A stretch of DNA of 6,089 bases from Prevotellaceae bacterium. GTDB taxonomy: Bacteria; Bacteroidota; Bacteroidia; Bacteroidales; UBA932. The DNA is taken from NCBI GenBank assembly GCA_031257655.1, contig JAIROF010000220.1, positions 1 through 6,089 of the forward strand, read 5' to 3'. Of the stretch, positions 1 to 4,646 are shown in pieces. Below the pieces are notes generated by a model, which had not been told where the DNA came from, searched no databases, and worked only from the letters and a program-made list of their open reading frames with translations. The translations under genes and the position numbers were made by a program. The first letter of the stretch is position 1. Every line of letters begins with the position of its first letter.

Positions 1-225
1 TTTGCATTTTGCATTTTGCTTTATGCATTATGCATTATGCATTATGCATTCTGCATTCTGCATTATGCATTCTGCATTCTGCATTCTGCATTCTGCATTC
101 TGCATTCTGCATTCTGCATTCTGCATTCTGCATTCTGCATTCTGCATTCTGCATTCTGCATTTTGCATTTTGCATTTTGCATTCTGCATTCTGCATTTTG
201 CATTCTGCATTCTGCATTTTGCATT
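1..225. repeat. Heptamer tandem array TNTGCAT, 32 units
   Basis: Positions 1-224 are exactly 32 units of seven bases, with one extra T before the array stops at CCCGCAGGG. The consensus is TNTGCAT, or ATGCANA on the other strand. Nearly all variation sits at base 2 of the unit. Read in order, that base is T three times, A four times, C twice, A once, C thirteen times, T three times, C twice, T, C twice, T. Unit 3 has one further substitution (TTTGCTT). There are no indels. The window begins inside the array, so 32 units is a minimum. Several frames on both strands stay open only because the unit contains no stop in any phase; no protein is implied. Confidence 0.97.
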
Positions 226-289
226 CCCGCAGGGTGTGTGTGTGGCATACTTTGCGCCTGCCCAGCGCATACGCATACCGCTGCCCAAG

Positions 290-319
290 CCCCTACCCTA
301 CCCTCCACCTTTCCTCCCC
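290..319 (-). other. Possible G-quadruplex tract on the minus strand
   Basis: The plus strand has C runs of 4, 3, 3 and 4 at 290-293, 296-298, 301-303 and 316-319. On the minus strand this reads GGGG, a 12-base linker, then GGGTAGGGTAGGGG. The two TA loops are ideal for a quadruplex, while the 12-base loop is long. It lies about 220 bases beyond the pepD stop in the pepD transcription sense, so it could form in read-through RNA. This is a motif match only. Confidence 0.3.
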
Positions 320-419
320 AAGAAGATGCAGTACAACAAGAGGCCGCTGTTTTTTTTGATAACCGTACCATAAGCGCAACGTTAGGATTACTTTCGATTA
401 GCGATAGCGCACCCGCAAG

Positions 420-510
420 GCAGGCGGCAGCATCTTTTTCCGGCCTGCGCCTCCGCTGGAGGCGCAGGCCGGCGCCGATACAGCCCAAATGTTGCCGCCG
501 CCTGCTTTTT
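420..510. terminator. Nested inverted repeat downstream of pepD, possible terminator
   Basis: The inner element is a perfect 15-bp stem (440-454 with 458-472) and a 3-base loop GCT. An outer pair surrounds it: GCAGGCGGCAGCAT at 420-433 against ATGTTGCCGCCGCCTGC at 489-505, which pair over nine clean G+C-rich base pairs plus an imperfect extension. On the plus strand the outer arm is followed at once by TTTTT (506-510). On the minus strand, the direction of pepD, the inner hairpin is followed by GAAAAAGATG with no U tract. It therefore sits where a pepD terminator should be, but its only canonical T tail faces the other way. Confidence 0.4.
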
Positions 511-537
511 CGTGCTTACCGCCCGCAGGGAGTTGAG

Positions 538-2001
538 CTATGCTGCTGCGGGCGCATTTTTGAGCGTTGCCAGCAAAAAATTCCACCACTTTTCCACAGC
601 GGCTATCTCCACCCGCTCGTCGGGCGAATGCGGGTTGAGGATAGTGGGGCCAAAGGAAATCATGTCCAGCTGGGGGTACACGCCGCCCAGCAAGCCGCAC
701 TCAAGCCCGGCGTGGATGGCGCGCACGTGCGGCCGGCTGCCGAACAGCTTTTCGTACAAGGCGCACATCACCTTTAGGATGGCCGAATCGGGATTCGGCT
801 TCCAGCCGGGGTATCCCCCGGTGAAGCAGCTCTGCACGCCGGCCAACGAAAACGCCGACTCCATGCACTCCGCCAGGTGCTCCTTGGCGCTGTCCACCGA
901 GCTGCGGAGGAGGCTCGAGGCGCTCATCCTGCCCTCCCCTACCCTCACTATGGCAAGGTTGGTGGACGTCTCAACAAGACCGGGAATGGCGTCGCTCATG
1001 CGCACAACGCCGTTGGGACAGGCCAGAATGGCGCTCAGCAGCGCGCGCTGCGAGGCCGCATTCGCCACCTTTTGGGGGGCGGCGGGGGCTGGCTCAAGCG
1101 AAATCTTCACCTCGCCCTCCACGGCGGCATATTCGGCGGCAATAACGCCCGCAAGCGCTGCCACCTCCTGCCGCACCGCGTCCACCGCGCCATCGGGAAC
1201 CACAACAACGGCAAATGCCTCGCGCGGAATGGCGTTGCGCAGGTTCCCCCCTTCGAGCGAGGCCAGCTGCGCACCGTGCCTTTCGGTCAGGCGCTTCAAG
1301 ATGCGCGCGGCAACCTTGTTGGCGTTAGCCCGCCCCAGCGCAATGTCCACGCCGGAGTGCCCCCCCTTTAGCCCGGTAACGCTAAGCCTAAAGGCGGCTC
1401 CGGCGGCGGCGCTCTGCTCCTCGTAGGCCGCGCTAAAGGAGCCGTCTAAGCCGCCGGCGCAGCCCACGCACAGCTCCCCCTCCTCCTCCGAGTCGAGGTT
1501 GAGCAAAATATCGCCCTCCACCCATCCGGGCTTCACGGCCAGCGCGCCGCTCATGCCGGTCTCCTCGTCAACGGTAAACAGCGCCTCTACGTCCGGGTGC
1601 TCAACGTCGGCGGCTTCGAGCACCGCCATGGCCGCCGCTACGCCAACGCCGTTGTCGGCGCCCAGCGTCGTGCCGCGCGCGCGCACGTATGCGCCGCTCA
1701 CGTACGCATCGATGGGGTCGCGCTCAAAATCGTGCGCCGTGTCGCTGTTCTTTTGCGGCACCATGTCCAAGTGCGCCTGCAATACTATGCCCTTGCGCCC
1801 CGACATGCCCGCGCTCGCCGGCTTGCGGATAAGCACGTTGCCGGCAGCGTCTACCTCGGTGTAAAGCCCCAGCTGCCGGCCAAACCCGGCAACAAAATCT
1901 ACCGCCTTACGCTCCTTTTTCGACGGACGCGGAATCTGCGTGAGTTCGTAAAAATGCTGCCACAGCCGAGCCGGCCGCAGCGAAAGAATGTCTTTTCCCA
2001 T
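538..2001 (-). CDS. pepD: Cytosolic non-specific dipeptidase (aminoacyl-histidine dipeptidase), M20 family
   Basis: This encodes a 487-residue zinc peptidase that splits dipeptides such as Xaa-His in the cytoplasm. No signal peptide is visible. The M20 landmarks are complete, numbered from the ATG: HLD gives metal ligand H77 and catalytic-site D79; GADNG gives bridging D116; DEETG gives general base E146 and ligand E147; LNLDSEEEGE gives D170; GGHSG gives H215 in the lid domain; IHAGLECG gives H430; NPHSPDE gives H458. Spacing matches Vibrio PepD, as I recall its ligands, with a constant offset. The N-terminus has the family signature QIPRPSKKE. The frame could extend to a TTG at 2025, adding eight residues, but the ATG at 2001 gives the usual PepD start and leaves an A-rich leader. 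The gene diverges from the thioredoxin-like gene. Confidence 0.95.
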   Translation of the reverse strand: MGKDILSLRPARLWQHFYELTQIPRPSKKERKAVDFVAGFGRQLGLYTEVDAAGNVLIRKPASAGMSGRKGIVLQAHLDMVPQKNSDTAHDFERDPIDAYVSGAYVRARGTTLGADNGVGVAAAMAVLEAADVEHPDVEALFTVDEETGMSGALAVKPGWVEGDILLNLDSEEEGELCVGCAGGLDGSFSAAYEEQSAAAGAAFRLSVTGLKGGHSGVDIALGRANANKVAARILKRLTERHGAQLASLEGGNLRNAIPREAFAVVVVPDGAVDAVRQEVAALAGVIAAEYAAVEGEVKISLEPAPAAPQKVANAASQRALLSAILACPNGVVRMSDAIPGLVETSTNLAIVRVGEGRMSASSLLRSSVDSAKEHLAECMESAFSLAGVQSCFTGGYPGWKPNPDSAILKVMCALYEKLFGSRPHVRAIHAGLECGLLGGVYPQLDMISFGPTILNPHSPDERVEIAAVEKWWNFLLATLKNAPAAA

Positions 2002-2059
2002 ACTCTGCTTGGTTTTTAGTTTCAATTATGTAGCACAATCTAACGAGTTATTTGAAGCA

Positions 2060-2090
2060 TAAAGATAGTTAAATAAAAGATAATCGCAAC
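2060..2090 (-). promoter_or_regulatory. Candidate Bacteroidetes-type promoter for pepD
   Basis: Read on the minus strand, GTTG (2087-2090) is followed after 19 bases by TATCTTTA (2060-2067). The Bacteroidetes vegetative consensus is TTTG, a spacer of about 19-21 bases, then TAnnTTTG. The -7 box matches seven of eight positions, and the -33 box matches in its TTG. Transcription would start near 2053, giving a leader of about 50 bases before the ATG at 2001. No Shine-Dalgarno sequence is evident, as is usual in this phylum. Confidence 0.45.
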
Positions 2091-2119
2091 TATATTTAAC
2101 AAAAATATTTTCTAATCAA

Positions 2120-2151
2120 TTGGGATACAATGGGTTTTATGCCTACATTTG
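2120..2151 (+). promoter_or_regulatory. Candidate Bacteroidetes-type promoter for the thioredoxin-like gene
   Basis: TACATTTG at 2144-2151 is a perfect TAnnTTTG -7 box. A weak -33 box, TTGG, lies at 2120-2123 with a 20-base spacer. Transcription would start near 2158, giving a leader of about 65 bases. This placement excludes the upstream in-frame ATG at 2130, because it lies before the transcription start, and supports the ATG at 2223. Confidence 0.55.
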
Positions 2152-2222
2152 TGCCCGCAAGAAGGCAAAAAGGAAACGAAATCCAACCAATAACGCATAA
2201 AACCAAATATAAAAAACAAAGC

Positions 2223-2756
2223 ATGAAAAAGGCAACAACGATACTGCTGCTGCTCTTGTCGACGCTAACGGCAACGGCGCAAATCAAGTGGTACAAGTTT
2301 GAGGAAGCGGTGGAGCTGAACAAAAAGCGCCCGAAAAAAATCTTCATTGACGTGTACACCGACTGGTGCGGGTGGTGTAAGGTGTACGACAGAAACACCT
2401 TTAGCAACCCCGAAATTGCCGCCTACATGAACGAGCACTTCTACTCCGTAAAGCTCAACGCCGAAACATCCGATACCATCCGATTTCAGGGGCACACGTT
2501 CGTGAACCCCAACCCCAAAGGACGCCAATCGACGCACATGCTGGCCGCATCGCTGCTCAACGGACGAATGAGCTACCCCTCGGTGGTGTTCATGAACGAA
2601 CAGTTCCAGCTGCTGCACGTCCAAAACGGCTACCTCCCGCCAGAGCAGTTTGCCCCCTTCATGGTCTACATTGGCGACGCCTGGTACGACCCCAGCAAAA
2701 ACACCTCCTGGGAAACATTCAACAAAAACTTCAAATGGCCGATTGTTAATGATTAA
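2223..2756 (+). CDS. Exported thioredoxin-fold protein with WCGWC active site
   Basis: This is a 177-residue protein. Residues 1-20 form a signal peptide: MKK, a leucine-rich core, and a TATAQ end typical of Bacteroidetes. The mature part has a compact thioredoxin-like fold of the thioredoxin_7/DUF255-like type. A beta strand (FIDVYTD) leads to the redox motif W48-C49-G50-W51-C52, and the cis-proline is P119 in MSYPSVVF. Both cysteines are present, so a thiol-disulfide role outside the cytoplasm is likely; partner and direction are unknown. The ATG at 2223 is chosen over an in-frame ATG at 2130 because it opens a proper signal peptide and lies downstream of the promoter. The last codons (GTT AAT GAT TAA) lie inside the following TTAATGG array, so the array supplies the C-terminal VND and the stop. 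No strong terminator follows. Confidence 0.88.
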   Translation: MKKATTILLLLLSTLTATAQIKWYKFEEAVELNKKRPKKIFIDVYTDWCGWCKVYDRNTFSNPEIAAYMNEHFYSVKLNAETSDTIRFQGHTFVNPNPKGRQSTHMLAASLLNGRMSYPSVVFMNEQFQLLHVQNGYLPPEQFAPFMVYIGDAWYDPSKNTSWETFNKNFKWPIVND

Positions 2757-2808
2757 TGGTTAATGATTAATGGTTAATGGTTAATGGTTAATGGTTAATG
2801 GTTAATGG
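2745..2808. repeat. Heptamer tandem array TTAATGG, about 9 units
   Basis: The array starts at GTTAATG (2745) inside the last codons of the thioredoxin-like gene and ends at TTAATGG (2802-2808). The first units alternate TTAATGA and TTAATGG; the later ones are uniform. Variation is mostly at the last base of the unit. Its last G is also the first base of the 15-bp array that follows, so the two abut with no spacer. Confidence 0.95.
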
Positions 2809-2882
2809 CGCAAGCGCGGTGGGCGCAAGCGCGGTGGGCGCAAGCGCAGTGGGCGCAAGCGCGGTGGGCGCAAGCGCGGTGG
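2808..2882. repeat. 15-bp tandem array GCGCAAGCGCGGTGG, 5 units
   Basis: There are five direct copies of 15 bases at 2808, 2823, 2838, 2853 and 2868. The only difference is in copy 3 (GCAGTGG for GCGGTGG). The unit is very G+C-rich, in contrast to the A+T-rich heptamers next to it. Because 15 is a multiple of three, a frame from the ATG at 2805 would read AQARW repeats, but it then runs into hairpin DNA with no recognisable domain. I treat it as a non-coding minisatellite. Confidence 0.93.
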
Positions 2883-3061
2883 GGCGCATGGATGCATCAT
2901 AAAAAAAAAGGAAGGGGCGGTGGCGCGGGGAGGCGAAGCTGCCCCGCGCTCGGCGTAGCGTCCACGCTACGTCGGGTTAAAAGCAAGGTGCCAGCCTTGC
3001 AAATACGATACGACGTACCCCGGCGTTCTCTCCGCAGGCAGCCCCGCAGGGACGACTTTAC
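2883..3061. other. Hairpin-rich intergenic segment between two arrays
   Basis: No gene is supported. In order: palindrome GATGCATC (2891-2898); A9 (2901-2909); an 8-bp stem GCGCGGGG/CCCCGCGC (2923-2930 with 2942-2949); an 8-bp stem CGTAGCGT/ACGCTACG (2954-2961 with 2964-2971, loop CC); a 6-bp stem GCAAGG/CCTTGC (2983-2988 with 2995-3000); and CCCGCAGGG (3043-3051) just before the AATTGAG array. None has a U tract directly after it, so none is a clear terminator for the thioredoxin-like gene. The CCCCGCAGGG part resembles dispersed intergenic elements I associate with Bacteroidetes genomes, but that is from memory and unverified. Confidence 0.55.
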
Positions 3062-3110
3062 AATTGAGAATTGAGAATTGAGAATTGAGAATTGAGAATT
3101 GAGAATTTGA
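3062..3110. repeat. Heptamer tandem array AATTGAG, 6 units plus a partial
   Basis: Six perfect AATTGAG units occupy 3062-3103. A degenerate partial unit (AATTTGA) follows at 3104-3110. On the opposite strand the unit is ATTCTCA, which shares ATTCT with the ATTCTGC phase of the array at the window start. The array lies between the CCCGCAGGG element and a possible gene remnant. Confidence 0.95.
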
Positions 3111-3207
3111 AAGCATCCGTACCCTCTCGCAAAAACTCGAATGTTTGGCGCAAGCCATTTACAAGTCCCGCATGGGACGGCACTTGATTAACCGGGTAAT
3201 GCCATAA
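3103..3207 (+). pseudogene. Possible 3' remnant of a lost gene (34 codons)
   Basis: A frame runs from 3103 to a TAA at 3205-3207. Its last residues include ECLAQAIYKSRMGRHLINRV, which reads like natural protein: mixed composition, an amphipathic feel and unremarkable codons. There is no start codon at a sensible place; upstream, the frame is stopped by a TGA inside the AATTGAG array (3100-3102). One reading is the tail of a gene whose body was replaced by the repeat block. The family was not recognised. A chance open frame is the main alternative, since 34 codons is short. GTCCC/GGGAC (3165-3178) could pair within it. Confidence 0.22.
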
Positions 3208-3319
3208 ATTGCACGAAACAGTAAAGTATTATGCTGATTATAAACCATTTACGTTAATGAGGTTAATGAGGTTGTTATTTCTACTATATCTCCCTGCTAC
3301 TGAGGTTGTTTTGTTGTTA

Positions 3320-3441
3320 AACCGAGCGTAGCTAGCTCACGAACACCTAAAAAAATAAGCGCGAGTGAGTAAATTTAGGTATAACCGAGCGCAGCGAGCT
3401 CACGAATCACCAATAAATAAGCACGAGCGAGTAAATTAGGT
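3320..3441. repeat. Imperfect two-copy tandem repeat, period 63 bp
   Basis: Copy 1 (3320-3380) and copy 2 (3383-3441) share AACCGAGCG, AGCTCACGAA, AAATAAGC, CGAG, GAGTAAATT and AGGT in the same order. They differ by several substitutions and two small indels. Copy 1 has the inverted repeat ACCTAAA/TTTAGGT (3345-3351 with 3374-3380), plus CTCAC/GTGAG inside it (3336-3340 with 3365-3369). Both copies lie in the upstream region of the LPP20 operon. Two copies without a spacer do not make a CRISPR array. Confidence 0.8.
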
Positions 3442-3522
3442 TTTTCGCTCCCTACAATTTATGACACCACCCAATTTTTGTTGCATTATCCTTATATTTT
3501 GTTATATCAACAAGCATAACGA

Positions 3523-3551
3523 TTCGTTATAGAAAGTTATTTTTATCTTTG
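3523..3551 (+). promoter_or_regulatory. Candidate promoter for the LPP20/SUMF1 operon
   Basis: TATCTTTG at 3544-3551 is a perfect Bacteroidetes TAnnTTTG -7 box. The -33 region is weak: the nearest candidate is TTCG at 3523-3526 with a 17-base spacer. Transcription would start near 3558, leaving a short A+T-rich leader of about 22 bases before the ATG at 3580. Confidence 0.5.
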
Positions 3552-3579
3552 CCATCATTTTCTAATTAAACTAAAATAG

Positions 3580-4641
3580 ATGCTCAAACGAATACTCACC
3601 AGCCTTTTTTACGTGCTTCTTCCGTATCTCCTTTGGGGACAAGCGCCGCGCTGGCTTAGCAGCGAGGGCAGGCGCGGTGCATTTCCCGAAAGCGTTTACG
3701 TCACGGGGTTTGCGGTAGGAAATGTGCGCCCCGACGAAACCGTCCACGCGGCCACCGAGCGGCTCAAAAAGGAGGCTCAGGGGCAGCTCTCGGACGGCAT
3801 ACGGGTGAAGGTTGAGAGCGAGCGCAAGTCGTACAGCAAAAGCGCCAGCGCAAACGACGCCGAGGAGCTGAGCGCGCTCTTTGAATCGGCGGTAAAAACC
3901 TCCTCCGCCGCAGAAATCGTGGGCGTACAGACCGATGCCTACTTCGACGAATCCGAAAACATGATTTACGCCATTGCCTACGCCAAAAGGCAGGAGCTGA
4001 CGAGCTACTATGAGGCCGATATTACCCTCGATGCGCAGCGCGTGGAGGGCTTTTTCAGGGCTGCGCTTCAGCTGGAAAAGCAAGGCTCGAAGGTAGCGGC
4101 GCGGCAGCAGTACGAGGAGGCCATCCCGCTGCTGGCAAAGCTCAACCATGCGCAGGATATGCTGATAGCGCTCGGCAAAGGCGCCGCCGACGCCGAAGGC
4201 CTGCAGCAGGAGCGCACCGAAAAGCTGTTCACCGAGCTGCGGCTGTCGCTGGCACGGCTGGAGCGAAACGTGTCGATCTTTGTGGAGAGCAGCGAAGATA
4301 TCTTTGGCCAAAAAACCACCTCTGTCGTTGCCAACAAGCTGAAAGCGGCGCTTGCCAGGCAGAGCAGCTGCACCTTTACCGGCGACGCAGCGCAAAGCGA
4401 TTTCAGGCTGAACCTGAGCGCCAGCACGCGCAAAATCGGAGAACCTACGACAGCCATCGTATTCTGCTATGCAGATGTGACGGTGGAGCTGGTTGACAGC
4501 TACACCGGCCAAAGCGTCTACCAGGACGAAATCTCCCAAAAAAGCGGCTCCACCTCCTACGAGCGCGCGGGAAGGCAGGCCTGCGAAGAGGCCGCCCCGA
4601 AAATCGCAGAAAAACTTAGGCCGTGGGTTAAGGAAAAATAG
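3580..4641 (+). CDS. LPP20-domain exported protein with LpoB/CsgG-like C-terminal region
   Basis: This is a 353-residue protein with an N-terminal signal sequence (residues 1 to about 21, ending WGQ); no cysteine follows, so it is not a lipoprotein. Residues 23 to about 138 fit the LPP20 family: P23-R-W25, then FPES and YVTGFAVG (40-47), a helix running to AQGQLS, and a strand IRVKVESE. Residues 150-230 look helical and charged, with some TPR flavour. Residues 230-350 resemble the accessory domain of CsgG/LpoB-like envelope proteins: SDFRLNLSAS, then YADVTVELVD and a Gly/Ser-rich turn before a final helix. I infer a periplasmic or outer-membrane-associated role in envelope assembly; the exact function is unknown. 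It is the first gene of a pair, with the next start only five bases after its stop. Confidence 0.75.
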   Translation: MLKRILTSLFYVLLPYLLWGQAPRWLSSEGRRGAFPESVYVTGFAVGNVRPDETVHAATERLKKEAQGQLSDGIRVKVESERKSYSKSASANDAEELSALFESAVKTSSAAEIVGVQTDAYFDESENMIYAIAYAKRQELTSYYEADITLDAQRVEGFFRAALQLEKQGSKVAARQQYEEAIPLLAKLNHAQDMLIALGKGAADAEGLQQERTEKLFTELRLSLARLERNVSIFVESSEDIFGQKTTSVVANKLKAALARQSSCTFTGDAAQSDFRLNLSASTRKIGEPTTAIVFCYADVTVELVDSYTGQSVYQDEISQKSGSTSYERAGRQACEEAAPKIAEKLRPWVKEK

Positions 4642-4646
4642 CAGCT

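Larger units (their letters stand above)
226..537. other. Gene-free stretch between heptamer array and pepD 3' end
   Basis: No convincing gene is seen on either strand. In order it holds CCCGCAGGG at 226-234 touching the array, a short GT run at about 234-244, a C-rich tract at 290-319, a run of eight T at about 350-357, and the nested inverted repeat at 420-510. CCCGCAGGG recurs at 522-530. Frames that cross the stretch are extensions of the stop-free heptamer array and show no domain. Confidence 0.6.
3208..3579. other. AT-rich gene-free region upstream of the LPP20 operon
   Basis: No gene is seen on either strand. The region contains TTAATGAGG twice (3254-3271), which resembles the TTAATGG heptamer with two extra bases; TGAGGTTGTT at 3267-3276 and again at 3301-3310; the 63-bp two-copy repeat; a 6-bp inverted repeat GAGCGA/TCGCTC at about 3425-3450; and the operon promoter near its end. 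It is long for a bacterial promoter region and looks like accumulated repeat debris. Confidence 0.6.

Noticed and set aside
350..400. Plus-strand promoter (TTTG near 355 with TACTTTCG downstream)
   Set aside because: The spacer of about 30 bases is too long, the -7 box has a mismatch, and no plus-strand gene follows.
2..777. Three long plus-strand frames and matching minus-strand frames starting in the first array (heptapeptide repeats such as HSAFCIL)
   Set aside because: The heptamer contains no stop in any phase on either strand, so every frame is open by construction. Beyond the array the frames show no domain.
512..1426. 304-codon plus-strand frame opposite pepD
   Set aside because: It is the antisense shadow of a clear M20 peptidase with all metal ligands present; G+C-rich codons leave the complementary frame open.
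2002..2025. TTG start for pepD adding eight residues
   Set aside because: The ATG at 2001 matches the usual start of PepD proteins; a TTG start is possible but has no extra support.
2130..2222. Upstream start for the thioredoxin-like gene adding 31 residues
   Set aside because: The added segment hides the signal peptide, and the ATG lies upstream of the -7 box at 2144-2151.
2805..3074. 89-codon frame with five AQARW repeats
   Set aside because: The periodicity comes from the 15-bp array, whose length happens to be a multiple of three. The rest crosses hairpins and another array, and there is no promoter or domain.
3316..3322. Integron attC-type core site (GTTAAAC fits GTTRRRY)
   Set aside because: A single short core match has no properly placed partner site and no integrase; such 7-mers are common by chance.
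3320..3441. CRISPR array
   Set aside because: There are only two diverged copies with essentially no spacer, and no cas gene is nearby.
3571..4539. 322-codon minus-strand frame opposite the LPP20 gene
   Set aside because: It has no recognisable domain and mirrors a gene with a signal peptide, an LPP20 domain and a promoter on the other strand.
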